Shown: positions 18,407 to 27,945 of the stretch, piece by piece
How the letters are laid out: each line of letters opens with the position of its first letter
Position numbering within the stretch: the first letter of the stretch is position 1
NCBI RefSeq assembly: GCF_018449775.1
Contig: NZ_JAAVVB010000001.1
Span: 1,488,001-1,552,000, forward strand
DNA: 64,000 nt
Direction: 5' to 3'
From: Mucilaginibacter sp. dw_454
GTDB taxonomy: Bacteria > Bacteroidota > Bacteroidia > Sphingobacteriales > Sphingobacteriaceae
The notes under the pieces: model-generated
The model's input: only the letters and a program-made list of their open reading frames with translations
The model's database searches: none
Told to the model about the DNA's origin: nothing
Program-made: the position numbers and the translations under genes

Positions 18407-18619
18407 TTATTTCCCCCTCACATACAAGTCTTCCACCTTCTTCCTGGCCCAGGGCGTTTTCCTCAAAAACTTAAGGCTTGACGATATACTTGGATCTTCC
18501 AAAAAACAATTAATGCGGATACGATAGCCCAACTCAGGCCAGCCATATTTGGCTACCAAGTCAGTCAATATCGTCTCTAACGTTTTGCCGTGCAGTGGGT
18601 TATTAGCTTGTTCCGACAT
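18407..18619 (-). CDS. VF530 family (DUF2132) small protein
   Basis: A 70-aa protein matching the VF530/DUF2132 family: [17 protein letters not shown], then [15 protein letters not shown] and [19 protein letters not shown]. The family has a helical fold and is annotated as possibly DNA-binding, without a proven role. It starts 4 bases after the stop of eda on the same strand, so it is probably translated from the eda transcript. Confidence 0.88.
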   Translation of the reverse strand: MSEQANNPLHGKTLETILTDLVAKYGWPELGYRIRINCFLEDPSISSSLKFLRKTPWARKKVEDLYVRGK

Positions 18620-18623
18620 CTGC

Positions 18624-19283
18624 TTATCTGCTTGAATTTACTATTGCTATCGCCTGTTTAGTGGCTTCGGTTAATTCTGCATATTTTCCGCCATCCATAA
18701 CCGCGTTACTGATTAACTGGCTACCCATACCTACAGCACAAACACCTGCTTTGAACCAGCCGCCAATACTTTCGGCCGTTAATTCAACACCACCGGTAGG
18801 CATAAATATTAAGTTAGGAAACAACGTTTTAATGCTCGACATAAATGCCGGACCCAGAATATTGCCGGGAAATAACTTGATAATTTTAGCACCTAATTGC
18901 TCGGCTTTGATTATTTCGGTTGGTGTCATACACCCCGGCAGCCATAGTACGTTGTTTTTATCTGCCACTTCAATCGCGTCTTCCACTAAACCCGGACTAA
19001 TGATATAATCAGCACCTGCATCAATAAAAGCCTTTGCGCTGGTACCATTCTTTATCGTACCCACACCTAAATACATTCCGTTCAACTCATTATCGCAAAC
19101 CTGGCGTAGTTTAGCAAAATTTTTCAAGGCAGCCTCGCCGCGGTTAGTGTATTCGATTGTTTTAATACCGGCTGCATATAAGGCGTGCAATACATTCACA
19201 CTTACGTCTTCATCCTTATTAAAATATAGCGGGAGGATGCCTTGCTCGGGTATCAGCTTTAATATGCTGGCTTTTTTGTCCAT
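18624..19283 (-). CDS. eda: KDPG/KHG aldolase
   Basis: Class I aldolase (219 aa from ATG 19283) that splits 2-keto-3-deoxy-6-phosphogluconate into pyruvate and glyceraldehyde-3-phosphate, the last step of hexuronate and Entner-Doudoroff catabolism. The Schiff-base lysine is K136 in AKIIKLFPG, and the catalytic Glu is E44 in [14 protein letters not shown]-type substrate loops ([18 protein letters not shown]) are present. It diverges from kdgK, whose product makes its substrate, over 141 bases. An upstream in-frame TTG at 19322 is unlikely to be used. Confidence 0.95.
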   Translation of the reverse strand: MDKKASILKLIPEQGILPLYFNKDEDVSVNVLHALYAAGIKTIEYTNRGEAALKNFAKLRQVCDNELNGMYLGVGTIKNGTSAKAFIDAGADYIISPGLVEDAIEVADKNNVLWLPGCMTPTEIIKAEQLGAKIIKLFPGNILGPAFMSSIKTLFPNLIFMPTGGVELTAESIGGWFKAGVCAVGMGSQLISNAVMDGGKYAELTEATKQAIAIVNSSR

Positions 19284-19424
19284 GGTGTAAAAGTAGAAAA
19301 GAATAATCAAAACAGGTGACAATTGTCATGCAAACGATGTCGCTGATTTTAGAGCAAAAGCTTTCTTAATTAATTTGCTTTAGTGTACATTTGGCTGTAT
19401 ACCGTTATACCAATTACCTATTCG

Positions 19425-20438
19425 ATGTCAAAAAAAATTGTAACCTTCGGCGAGATCATGATGCGGTTGTCGACACCCGGCAACAAACGTTTTGTACAAA
19501 CCGAAAGCTTTGATATCACCTACGGTGGCGGCGAAGCTAATGTAGCGGCGGCGCTTTGCAACTATGGCATGCAAGGGATATTCTTCAGCAAATTACCGGA
19601 TAATGCATTGGGGCAAGCTGCACTTAATCATTTGCGTAGGTATGGTGTTGACACACAATTCATGGCCCGTGGTGGTAAACGTTTAGGTCTTTATTTTCTG
19701 GAACCAGGCGTTTCCATGCGATCATCGCAAGTTATTTATGATCGTGCCGATGCTTCGATTACCGAAGCTGAGGCAAGCGATTTTGATTTTAATGAGATAT
19801 TTACTGATGCGGCATGGTTCCATACTTCGGGGATTACTCCTGCTTTGAGCAACAGTACGGCAGCTTTAACGCTGGCTGCCTTAAAAGCCGCCAAAGCGAA
19901 AGGTATCACCACCAGTTTGGATCTGAACTACCGTAAAAAACTATGGAGTACAGAAAAAGCCCGCGAGGTACTAAGTGAACTGTGTCAATATGTTGACGTT
20001 TGTATAGGCCCTGACGCTACATTGGGTTTCCATTCCGGCGATACGGACGTTAACCTGGATGAACTAAAATCAGCGGATTACCTTACCGTCTTTAAACAGC
20101 TGAAAGAGAAATACGGATTTAAATACATCGCTTCAGGCTTGCGCGAGAGCCATAGTGCATCTGATAACAGCATCAGCGCCCTGATCTACGATGGCAACGA
20201 ACTTTACCGAACTGCGCAATATGACGTACGCATTGTGGACCGTGTAGGTGCGGGTGATTCATTTGCCAGCGGACTGATTTATGGCCTTATTAAAGGGATG
20301 AAACCAAGTGATGCCGCCGAATTTGGCGTGGCAGCATCAGCGCTAAAACACACTATCCCCGGCGATATGAACCATGCCACCCTAGCCGAAGTTGAGGATT
20401 TAGTTAAGGGAAACCGATCGGGAAAAATACAACGATAA
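19425..20438 (+). CDS. kdgK: 2-keto-3-deoxygluconate kinase (PfkB family)
   Basis: Ribokinase-family sugar kinase of 337 aa from ATG 19425. The N-terminal motif YGGGEANVAAALCNYG and C-terminal DRVGAGDSFASGLIYGL (catalytic base D278) are the two PfkB signatures. Assignment to KDG kinase rests on family resemblance plus the divergent eda gene and nearby uxaC. It would phosphorylate KDG to KDPG with ATP. The gene is followed after 4 bases by the YhcH-like gene, so the two form an operon. Confidence 0.9.
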   Translation: MSKKIVTFGEIMMRLSTPGNKRFVQTESFDITYGGGEANVAAALCNYGMQGIFFSKLPDNALGQAALNHLRRYGVDTQFMARGGKRLGLYFLEPGVSMRSSQVIYDRADASITEAEASDFDFNEIFTDAAWFHTSGITPALSNSTAALTLAALKAAKAKGITTSLDLNYRKKLWSTEKAREVLSELCQYVDVCIGPDATLGFHSGDTDVNLDELKSADYLTVFKQLKEKYGFKYIASGLRESHSASDNSISALIYDGNELYRTAQYDVRIVDRVGAGDSFASGLIYGLIKGMKPSDAAEFGVAASALKHTIPGDMNHATLAEVEDLVKGNRSGKIQR

Positions 20439-20442
20439 CACC

Positions 20443-20892
20443 ATGATCATCGATACTTTACGAAACGCACAGCGTTATTATAACCTGCACAGAAGTTTTC
20501 AAACTGCTTTTGAATATCTTAATTCGACTAACCTAACTGCGCTTGAAAATGGTGTAATTGAATTAGCTGATGGTATCCGCGTAATTATATCGAATGACCA
20601 GGGTAAAAAAGTGGAAGCCACAACCAAAACGTTTGAGTGCCACAATCAAAACATTGATATTCAGGTACTAATACACGGTAACGAAACCATGGGTTGGAAA
20701 CCGCGTGCCGACTGCCAGGTTATCGAAGTTCCTTATAATCCTGAGAAAGACTATATGTTTTACAGCGACGAGCCCGATACCTACTTCTCGCTAAATAACG
20801 GTCAATTCGTGATTTTTTTTCCTGAAGATGTCCATGCCCCGATGATTGGCAAAGAGCTGATTAAGAAGCTGGTAGTTAAAATCCCCGTTTAA
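20443..20892 (+). CDS. YhcH/YjgK/YiaL family (DUF386) cupin-like protein
   Basis: A 149-aa DUF386 protein. Recognisable features are the N-terminal LRNAQRYYNLHRSFQTAFEY, the central NIDIQVLIHGNETMGWKP and the metal-cupin-like tail FFPEDVHAPMIG. Homologues such as YhcH are encoded with sialate, uronate or rare-sugar catabolic genes and are proposed sugar anomerases or isomerases. Here it is second in the kdgK operon, so a role in anomer or isomer conversion of a hexuronate derivative is reasonable inference. Its end is 2 bases from the convergent uxaC stop. Confidence 0.85.
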   Translation: MIIDTLRNAQRYYNLHRSFQTAFEYLNSTNLTALENGVIELADGIRVIISNDQGKKVEATTKTFECHNQNIDIQVLIHGNETMGWKPRADCQVIEVPYNPEKDYMFYSDEPDTYFSLNNGQFVIFFPEDVHAPMIGKELIKKLVVKIPV

Positions 20893-20894
20893 TT

Positions 20895-22301
20895 TTACTC
20901 GTAAAACCCAAAATACTCACGAGCATTATTATAGCAGATATCCTGGATTATCTTACCGGTCCACTCCAGATCATTTGGTAATTCGCCATTCTCAATGTCT
21001 GTCGCCAATAAATTGCACAAGATCCTGCGGAAATATTCATGCCTTGGAAACGACATAAAGCTGCGCGAATCCGTCAGCATACCCACCATCCTGCTCAGTA
21101 AACCTATGTTAGACAGCGAGTTAATCTGATCTATCATCCCGTTTTTTTGATCCATAAACCACCAGCCTGAGCCAAATTGGATCTTCCCTGCTACCGACCC
21201 GTCATTAAAATTACCGGTCATCGCTGCGAACAGATCATTGTTCACAGGGTTGCTGTTGTAGATGATGGTCTTAGCCAGGCGGTTATCAGTATCAAGCTTA
21301 TCTAAAAACCTTGATAACGCCTTGCCATGGTTAAAATCGCCAATAGAATCCCAGCCGGTATCCGGACCTAAGGTTGCCAGGCCGCGGGTATTGTTGTTGC
21401 GCAGGGCACCCAGATGGTATTGCTGCACCCAGCCCTTTTCATGATCCCATAATGCGAATTGATATAACAATGCCGACCTAAATTTCAGGTTTTCTTCATT
21501 TAAAAGTGGGGTATTTGCTCTTATTTTTAAGAAAATGCAGTTAATTTCATTTTCAGTATAGTCAACAGCATATATATGATCCAAACCATGGTCTGATAAT
21601 TTGCTGCCATTGGCCGCGAAATAATCATGGCGATTTTTTAAGGCCGACAGGTAACTGTCATAGTCATCAATTTTTATATTGGTTACTTTTTCAAGTTGAT
21701 TGATGTAAGCGTTTAGGGTTTCCAAATTATCCGGATTCATGGCCTTATCCGGTCTGAACGATGGCAGTACCTTTACCCCAAAATCATCCTGCTTGATTTT
21801 TTGGTGATGCTCCAGGCTATCCAGCGGATCATCAGTTGTACCCACTACCTCAACTTTAAACTTCTTCAGCAAACCACGCACACTATACTCCGGCGACTGC
21901 AGTTTTTCAGCACACTCGTCGTAGATCTTTCTGGCTGTGGTTGGCGACAGGATCTCCTTAATTCCAAAATAACGTTGCAACTCCAGGTGTGTCCAATGAT
22001 AAAGGGGATTACGCAAAGTGTAAGGTACCGTGGCGGCCCATTTCTCAAACTTTTCCCAATCGCTTTTGTCTCCGGTAATGTAGGCTTCATTGACGCCATT
22101 GGCGCGCATGGCGCGCCATTTATAATGGTCGCCGTTTAGCCAGATGCGGGTAAGGTTGGCAAATTGTTTATCGGCAGCTATCTCGTCGGGCGGTAAATGG
22201 CAATGGTAATCAATGATAGGCATTGATTTGGCATAGTCATGATATAGCTTTTGGGCAGTTTTGCTTTCCAGCAAAAAGTCATCGTCGAGAAAGTCCTTCA
22301 T
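20895..22301 (-). CDS. uxaC: Glucuronate isomerase
   Basis: Uronate isomerase of the amidohydrolase superfamily, 468 aa from ATG 22301. It interconverts D-glucuronate/D-fructuronate and D-galacturonate/D-tagaturonate. Visible hallmarks are the N-terminal FLLESKTAQKLYHDYAKSMP, the metal-binding IIDYHCHLPPDEIA, VVGTTDDPLDSLEHH and the C-terminal SFMSFPRHEYFRRILCNLLA. Length is standard. The following steps (reductases and dehydratases uxaB/uxuB/uxaA/uxuA) are not in the window, although the terminal enzymes kdgK and eda are next door. Confidence 0.96.
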   Translation of the reverse strand: MKDFLDDDFLLESKTAQKLYHDYAKSMPIIDYHCHLPPDEIAADKQFANLTRIWLNGDHYKWRAMRANGVNEAYITGDKSDWEKFEKWAATVPYTLRNPLYHWTHLELQRYFGIKEILSPTTARKIYDECAEKLQSPEYSVRGLLKKFKVEVVGTTDDPLDSLEHHQKIKQDDFGVKVLPSFRPDKAMNPDNLETLNAYINQLEKVTNIKIDDYDSYLSALKNRHDYFAANGSKLSDHGLDHIYAVDYTENEINCIFLKIRANTPLLNEENLKFRSALLYQFALWDHEKGWVQQYHLGALRNNNTRGLATLGPDTGWDSIGDFNHGKALSRFLDKLDTDNRLAKTIIYNSNPVNNDLFAAMTGNFNDGSVAGKIQFGSGWWFMDQKNGMIDQINSLSNIGLLSRMVGMLTDSRSFMSFPRHEYFRRILCNLLATDIENGELPNDLEWTGKIIQDICYNNAREYFGFYE

Positions 22302-22369
22302 CAGGTTATAATTTGCGTAAGGCAATTATACTTTTTATAACCTGTTCTATCAACTTTAAACGCGGTAAT

Positions 22370-23395
22370 TTACGCTATCGTTTGCGTAGGCTTAAAGGTC
22401 AGTAATTCATCAGCCAATTCCTTTAAACTAACCGAAGCCGTGGCAATCACATCATCGCCGGCGCCATAGTAAATGTACAGGGTATCGTCAAACACCGCTG
22501 TCCCTGTAGGGAAACAAACATTATCTACATCGCCGGCCAATTCAAAAGGTTGATCTGGCTGAAATAAAGCATACGGCAAGCGTGCTATTTCCTTGCGTGG
22601 ATCATCCAGATCAAACAGGGCCGCACAAGCATTATATTGGTAACCGGTATCAAAATGCTGTACCCCGTGATAAATAACCAGCCAACCATGCTCAGTTTCA
22701 ACAGGCGGACAACCTGCTCCTACATAACTTAGTTCATGTAGGTTTTTTGGCGTGAGCATTACATTTTCTCCCAGATTAGTCACATAATCATCCCAAAATT
22801 CTTCGGTCAGTTCATCCAGGCTATCAACCGATACCAACTGGATATCGGGTTTAATGCGATGCATAAAGGTTAGTTTACCATTAATCCGTCGTGGGAAAAA
22901 GACAACATCCTTATCCATAATAATAGTATCCGGGGAACTATAGTCCTGGCGATAACGGGATATAATATCATTATTGTTTTGTTTAGCCAGGTCATCAAAC
23001 TCCCCGCACTTCAACTGCGGCACAATGATACCTTTCTTTTCAAAATGTACCAGATCTTTAGAAGTAGCAAGCGCACCTAATGCGTCTTTACCATCAAAAG
23101 CTATGTAGGATAAATAGTAGGTATCATCAATCTTAACCAGGCGCGGGTCCTCCATACCATGCTTTTCGTAGTCGTTATCCGGAGCCAGCAGCGGCGAGAT
23201 CATCCGGTCGACAACCTTTAGCGGCCCTTCCAGTTTGGCATAACCTATACTCGAGAAATTTCCTTTGCGCACCGCGCGATATAATAAGTGCAGCGTATCG
23301 CCCTCGCGCACAACCGCCGGATTCAGTACCCCTTCATTTTCAAACTCAAAATCTGTAGTACTAAGCAACACCCCTTCTTTTTTAACCTTTACCAT
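22370..23395 (-). CDS. GH130 family beta-mannoside phosphorylase/hydrolase-like protein
   Basis: A 341-aa five-bladed propeller enzyme of family GH130, which cleaves beta-mannosides, mostly by phosphorolysis to mannose-1-phosphate. The catalytic Asp is D83 in KHGMEDPRLV, and the blade motifs (YLSYIAFDGKDALGALATS, KDVVFFPRRINGKL, WLVIYHGVQH, LYIYYGAGDD) are in the expected order. Related sequences are often mislabelled pesticidal protein Cry7Aa. Linkage specificity cannot be told. It ends an operon with an aldolase and a phosphomannomutase-like HAD gene, which suggests mannose-phosphate metabolism. Confidence 0.9.
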   Translation of the reverse strand: MVKVKKEGVLLSTTDFEFENEGVLNPAVVREGDTLHLLYRAVRKGNFSSIGYAKLEGPLKVVDRMISPLLAPDNDYEKHGMEDPRLVKIDDTYYLSYIAFDGKDALGALATSKDLVHFEKKGIIVPQLKCGEFDDLAKQNNNDIISRYRQDYSSPDTIIMDKDVVFFPRRINGKLTFMHRIKPDIQLVSVDSLDELTEEFWDDYVTNLGENVMLTPKNLHELSYVGAGCPPVETEHGWLVIYHGVQHFDTGYQYNACAALFDLDDPRKEIARLPYALFQPDQPFELAGDVDNVCFPTGTAVFDDTLYIYYGAGDDVIATASVSLKELADELLTFKPTQTIA

Positions 23396-23403
23396 CTCAG
23401 AAA

Positions 23404-23622
23404 TTAGTTTGATTTTTTAGCAGTAGCAATTACAACAATGCCGCCAACTATTAAAATGCCACCCAAATAAGGTGGCCAGTTTACAGTGTGCTGCTTATCA
23501 GCAGATATTTGAATGGGGCCTGCGTCAAGCACTTTTTCTTTTTTGGTATAGGTAAATCCGGTCCAGGCTATCATGATAATGCCTATTGCGATCAAGAATA
23601 TGCCAATGAGTCTGTTAGTCAT
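23404..23622 (-). CDS. Small two-helix membrane protein
   Basis: A 72-aa protein with hydrophobic helices at about 5-23 (IGIFLIAIGIIMIAWTGF) and 51-67 (YLGGILIVGGIVVIATA) and a polar segment between (TKKEKVLDAGPIQISADKQ). Similar hypothetical proteins with the pattern EKVxDxGPIxIxxDKxHxVxWxPxxG occur widely in Bacteroidota. No function is known to me. It is inserted in the aldolase/HAD/GH130 operon, 8 bases before the GH130 gene. Confidence 0.85.
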   Translation of the reverse strand: MTNRLIGIFLIAIGIIMIAWTGFTYTKKEKVLDAGPIQISADKQHTVNWPPYLGGILIVGGIVVIATAKKSN

Positions 23623-23676
23623 AGGTATGCTGTTTCTGTATAAAGTTTGAAACTATCAGATTGTTTGAATTATCGA

Positions 23677-24447
23677 TTAAAAGGCATTATCGTATTTGCC
23701 GGTCTTATCCAGGCAAGCTATAATACCTTGAATAACCCGTTTGGTTTCGTTGGGATCTTTAATACAAATAGACGCTACACCAGCTTCCATAGCAGGATAA
23801 TCATTACCGCCCGGGAATATTGCATCGCCAATAAAAATCATTTCCTTTTTCTTAATGTCAAGGATCTCGCGTAGCTTTTTAATACCGTAGGCCTTGTCAA
23901 TACCCGGTTTGGTAATATCTACCGATGTTGTACCGCCGAGGTTTACCGAAAACTCCGGAATAGTTTTGGCTAATACAGCCTGGATTTTTTTACGTTTTGC
24001 AAAACCAGGGTCCCATTTTTTCTTGGCGTCCAGCGGGGCTTCTTGCCCCAGGGCAGAATAAGTGATCTGGCTGCCGCGATCTTCAATTTGTTCACCCCAG
24101 GTTTTTTCGGGCTTAAACCCTTGATCCTCTACCGCAGCATTTAAGCAGCTAATGATCTTTTTCTTTTCGCCAGCTGTAAAATCCTCAGAATATATTTTTT
24201 TCCAGCCAGATTTATATTGATAGTATTTAGTACCACAGGTAGGCAATATCGACAGGTTTTTAAACTTCTTTTTGTTAGTTAAATGCGACAGCACCTGTTT
24301 TTCAAACTGCGGCCAATCTCCACCCGATATGATGGCTACTTTGGTAACATCAATCAGGGCATTCAATATTTTTATCATTTCCTTGTCGATAGCCGCTTTA
24401 CTTTCGGCCAGCGTGCCATCCAGGTCAAATACAATCAGTTTTTTCAT
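23677..24447 (-). CDS. HAD-IIB hydrolase, phosphomannomutase-like
   Basis: A 256-aa HAD-superfamily protein with catalytic D8/D10 in FDLDGTLAES, motif II S41 (ISGGDW), Lys K185 and motif IV D208/D216 (FIGDAIFPGGNDYPAME). The cap segment EDRGSQITYSALGQ resembles eukaryotic-type phosphomannomutase and sucrose-phosphatase-like enzymes. It would act as a sugar phosphatase or hexose-phosphate mutase. The stop overlaps nothing downstream, but its start overlaps the aldolase stop by 4 bases (ATGA), so it is translationally coupled. With GH130, which yields mannose-1-phosphate, a mannose-phosphate role is inferred. Confidence 0.88.
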   Translation of the reverse strand: MKKLIVFDLDGTLAESKAAIDKEMIKILNALIDVTKVAIISGGDWPQFEKQVLSHLTNKKKFKNLSILPTCGTKYYQYKSGWKKIYSEDFTAGEKKKIISCLNAAVEDQGFKPEKTWGEQIEDRGSQITYSALGQEAPLDAKKKWDPGFAKRKKIQAVLAKTIPEFSVNLGGTTSVDITKPGIDKAYGIKKLREILDIKKKEMIFIGDAIFPGGNDYPAMEAGVASICIKDPNETKRVIQGIIACLDKTGKYDNAF

Positions 24448-25475
24448 AATACGGGGTATCTATCCAAATCAACACTATAACGGCCGGCACGGGCTGCGCT
24501 ATCCATACTGGCTCTAAAAGCTAACATATCCTGTGCGGCTTTTACATTTTTGTCTTTGCCTTTCCAGATGTCCAAAGCGGGTTGTTGTATGGCGCGGGCA
24601 AATGAGAAGGTTAACGGCCATGGCAATTCTTTACCAAACTTTACGTGCATCTCGTGCAAATGTCTGGTAGCTTCCTGCGGTGTTTGTCCGCCTGATAAAA
24701 AAGCTACGCCGGCAACCTCATGCGGCACATTAGCCAGTAAACATTTAACCGTCGCGCTGGCAACCTCGTCGGTACTATTTTTATGGTGATTGTCTTTACC
24801 GGCAATAACCATATTTGGTTTCAAGATCAGGCCTGGCAGATATACGCCTTGTTTTTCTAACTGCTTGAACAACTCTTTGATAGCATTTTCCGTTACCTCA
24901 TAACAACGCTCAATGGTATGATCGCCGTCCATTAAAACCTCGGGTTCAACTATTGGTACGATATCATCCTCCTGGCACAGGCGGGCATATTTTGCCAGCG
25001 CCTCTGTATTAGCTTGTATGTTAGCTTCTGTAGGTAAATTTTTACCGATGGTCATTACTGCGCGCCATTTGGCAAAACGGGCGCCCAGGCCATAGTAGTT
25101 GTTAAGCCTGATATCTAGTCCCTCCAAACCATTAGTTATTTTTTCGTCAGGCGAGCCTGGCATGGCAGTGGTACCTTCATCCACCTTAATACCGGGAATA
25201 ATACCCGCTTTCTTTAATACATCTATAAACAAAACCCCATCATCAGTAGATTGATAAATGGTTTCGTCAAACAAAATGGCCCCGCTAATGCTCTCTGCCA
25301 AACCAGGCGTGGTAACAATTAGCTGGCGATATTTGCGCCGATATTCTTCTGTTTGGGGGAGACCTGCTTCTTTAAAGCGTTTATTGCAAGTGTTCAGACT
25401 TTCGTCCATTGCCAGTAAGCCTTTGTCGCCTGCCATCAGCGCGTCGGCTGTTTGTTTAAGTTCTTCGGTATTCAT
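24444..25475 (-). CDS. Class I fructose-bisphosphate aldolase
   Basis: Schiff-base (class I, eukaryote-like) fructose-1,6-bisphosphate aldolase of 343 aa. The active-site lysine is K219 in GLILKPNMV. Other family motifs are LLAMDESLNTCNKRF, ARFAKWRAV (K136), PIVEPEVLMDG and VAFLSGGQTPQEATRHL, so the site is complete. It is the first gene of a four-gene operon ending in GH130. Bacteroidota commonly carry a class II aldolase elsewhere for glycolysis; a dedicated class I copy here suggests a specific sugar pathway, which is inference. Confidence 0.95.
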   Translation of the reverse strand: MNTEELKQTADALMAGDKGLLAMDESLNTCNKRFKEAGLPQTEEYRRKYRQLIVTTPGLAESISGAILFDETIYQSTDDGVLFIDVLKKAGIIPGIKVDEGTTAMPGSPDEKITNGLEGLDIRLNNYYGLGARFAKWRAVMTIGKNLPTEANIQANTEALAKYARLCQEDDIVPIVEPEVLMDGDHTIERCYEVTENAIKELFKQLEKQGVYLPGLILKPNMVIAGKDNHHKNSTDEVASATVKCLLANVPHEVAGVAFLSGGQTPQEATRHLHEMHVKFGKELPWPLTFSFARAIQQPALDIWKGKDKNVKAAQDMLAFRASMDSAARAGRYSVDLDRYPVL

Positions 25476-25523
25476 GATTGTCTAACAAGTTATTGTGATA
25501 ATTGTGTTCAATTATAACTCATA

Positions 25524-25557
25524 AAAAAAGGGAATTGTATATATACAACTCCCTTTT
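25524..25557 (-). terminator. Rho-independent terminator
   Basis: A 14-bp stem around a TATA loop lies just past the stop of the 25577-27829 gene. The single irregular pair is a G-U wobble in minus-strand RNA, and the stem runs into TTTTTTTAT on that strand. Confidence 0.85.
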
Positions 25558-25576
25558 ACAATGTATTGATAAATAA

Positions 25577-27829
25577 CTACCTTCCTAACACCGATCTGGT
25601 ATTCATCAGCTCGTCCATGGTATAGCTTTTGGTTCTGCCTGCGGTGGCATCTCTTACCTTTTGCACGTCGGTTGGCAGTACAATATTGCCTTTGTTACCA
25701 AAATCGCTACGAATATAACTTAATACCGATGCTATATACTCGTTAGTATTGCTGCCCAACGCCGGCATAGCATCGTTATAGGTAGTACCCCTGATAGGGC
25801 CCTGTAAACCATATAACAGCACCCTGATAATTCTATCCGGCGAGTTACCGTTTACGTCAGGATTCCCTGCCAGTGGCGGGGCAGTAAATGCCTGCCCTCC
25901 GGTGCGGATACCTTTACCATCGTTGCCATGACAGGTAAAGCACAATTGTTTAAATATCACTGCACCTTGTGTCACCAGCCTGGCACCCTGCTCGCTCATC
26001 ATTTTCTCACGCGCCAGTTGTTCTGCTCTCGCCCTGATCTTATTTTCATAAACCCGTTGCGATCCCTGCAATGCCGGGTCATCCGGATAATTTTTGATCA
26101 GCCCGGCTATGATAGCTTTTGATTTGTCTGAATTAACAAAGCGCATGGTCAACAATAGTTGGAAACGTACATCGGCACTTGGGTCGTTGTTCATTTTTTC
26201 CAGCAGATCAATAGCGTGGCTATCTTTTTTCATGAAGTCCTCGCCTATCCAAACGGTGGTTTTACGCACTTCGGGGTCTTTATCTTTCAGGGCGATAGCA
26301 AAGGTTTCTTCGTCCATCGCATCTAACCCATTCATTGTCCATAAAGCATGAATACGTGCCAGCTGACCGCCATTTACGGCTAAAGTTCTTAAAGCAGGCA
26401 CGACAGATTTATCGCCTCTAAGCACTAATAGCTTTTGCGCGTTATCTCTGTACCAGCCGTTCATGCTGTTTAAATGATCAACCAGTTGCGCGCTGGTTTC
26501 TTCCAGCAGGTGTGGTTTTTCTTTGTCTAATTTAAAATCGTCATGCACCAGGCGGAAGATCCGGCCGCGACCAACGTTATTTTGCAATCCTTTTTGCTGG
26601 ATTTTTGGACGCAGGTAGCTGTCGGCTTTAGTCCATTCACTCTCCTGGATAATACCGTGATACATATCTACGATGTACATACAGCCATCGGGACCAGTAA
26701 TGGTATTAACCGGGCGGAAGTTAAGATCCGTAGAAGCTAAAAACTCCGATTTATCGTAAGCGTTGCGGATGGTGATCTTGCCATTGTTGTCATTGACTTT
26801 TGCTCTGCGAATCAAACGACCCACCGGCTCGCAGATAAATAGGTCACCGCGCATATCGGCAGGTAATTTATCGCCGCGATAAATAGACTGACCATTACTT
26901 GCAGTAAAGTGATTCAGCGTACTATCCGGAAAACGCAGGCGACCGAAACCACCTTGCACATCTGGCGTAGTAACAATTGGCCAAACCGGTACAAAATCAG
27001 CATCATATCTGTCATTAAAATCAAACTGGCCGTAATGCACATTTTGTTGATACATGTAAGCAGGATCTTCGCCACCAGCAGATGAATAGAATAAACGACC
27101 ATAATCATCATTGCCCATACCCCATTGGCCGGCAGTCCCTTCAATTAAGGTATCCGGAATAACCTTATCGCCCTTTACAGTGTATCTCACTGGGTCGTAA
27201 GTTAAATACAGTCGGTTGTCCAGGTTCCAGATCAAACCACTTTTTTGGTGCTCCAGGTTATTGGTGTTGGTGCCATTATTCTCATAAGCCAGCCATTTTT
27301 TGTCGGCCACGCCGTCGCCATTGGTATCCTGAAAACAGAATACGCTGTTTGTCCAGGTTTGGCTAACCAGTAAACGGCCATGATCCAGCGGCTGTAAAGT
27401 ACGCGGCAGCATCAGGCTATCGGCAAATACGGTCATTTTATCCATGACGCCGTCGCCGTTAGTATCTTCTAATAGTTTGATCTTACAGGTGCGTTCATGC
27501 TCATGGCTGCCATTAACGTCGAGCATGTAGGTATTTAATTCGGCAACATACATGCGGCCGTCGCCATCCCAGGCAATGGCTACAGGCTGGCTTACCATCG
27601 GTTCGCTGGCTACCAGTTGCAAGTGATAACCCGGTGGTACGTAGATACGTTTCATCTCCTCAATCGGAGATTTTGGAGTTGGATCAGGATGCATATCAAC
27701 CAAAATCCTGCCCGAAGCATCGCGCTGTACCGGGTACTGGGCAACATACTTTTGTACCGATTTACAAGTGTAAAACAATACCGCCGCAGCCGATACAACA
27801 ATTAAAATACCTTTGTAATTTTTCTTCAT
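25577..27829 (-). CDS. PVC-type haem-binding/dehydrogenase-like protein with cytochrome c domain
   Basis: A 750-aa exported protein, probably a lipoprotein (C22 in FYTCKS). Residues about 45-400 form a glucose/sorbosone-dehydrogenase-like propeller (PEPMVSQPVAIAWDGDGRMYVAEL, DTNGDGVMDKMTVFADSL), as in PVC-type membrane-bound dehydrogenases. HEAT-like helices follow (about 440-600). A mono-haem cytochrome c domain has CFTCH at 630-634 with likely axial Met in NDAMPALG. Such proteins probably oxidise sugars or alcohols in the periplasm and pass electrons on. A small cytochrome c gene lies just upstream on the same strand but is separated by a terminator. Substrate unknown. Confidence 0.9.
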   Translation of the reverse strand: MKKNYKGILIVVSAAAVLFYTCKSVQKYVAQYPVQRDASGRILVDMHPDPTPKSPIEEMKRIYVPPGYHLQLVASEPMVSQPVAIAWDGDGRMYVAELNTYMLDVNGSHEHERTCKIKLLEDTNGDGVMDKMTVFADSLMLPRTLQPLDHGRLLVSQTWTNSVFCFQDTNGDGVADKKWLAYENNGTNTNNLEHQKSGLIWNLDNRLYLTYDPVRYTVKGDKVIPDTLIEGTAGQWGMGNDDYGRLFYSSAGGEDPAYMYQQNVHYGQFDFNDRYDADFVPVWPIVTTPDVQGGFGRLRFPDSTLNHFTASNGQSIYRGDKLPADMRGDLFICEPVGRLIRRAKVNDNNGKITIRNAYDKSEFLASTDLNFRPVNTITGPDGCMYIVDMYHGIIQESEWTKADSYLRPKIQQKGLQNNVGRGRIFRLVHDDFKLDKEKPHLLEETSAQLVDHLNSMNGWYRDNAQKLLVLRGDKSVVPALRTLAVNGGQLARIHALWTMNGLDAMDEETFAIALKDKDPEVRKTTVWIGEDFMKKDSHAIDLLEKMNNDPSADVRFQLLLTMRFVNSDKSKAIIAGLIKNYPDDPALQGSQRVYENKIRARAEQLAREKMMSEQGARLVTQGAVIFKQLCFTCHGNDGKGIRTGGQAFTAPPLAGNPDVNGNSPDRIIRVLLYGLQGPIRGTTYNDAMPALGSNTNEYIASVLSYIRSDFGNKGNIVLPTDVQKVRDATAGRTKSYTMDELMNTRSVLGR

Positions 27830-27945
27830 AATTAAGGGTTAAACATTAAAACTCTAACATAGCATAGCCTATAACCACCTTAAACAAGGCATTAACAAGC
27901 ATTTTTATAATATTTTGTTTAGGTATAACTGGTTATAAATTAAAA

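Noticed and set aside
22370..23395. Pesticidal crystal protein Cry7Aa
   Set aside because: This label is a known misannotation of GH130-like sequences; the GMEDPR motif and propeller repeats fit GH130.
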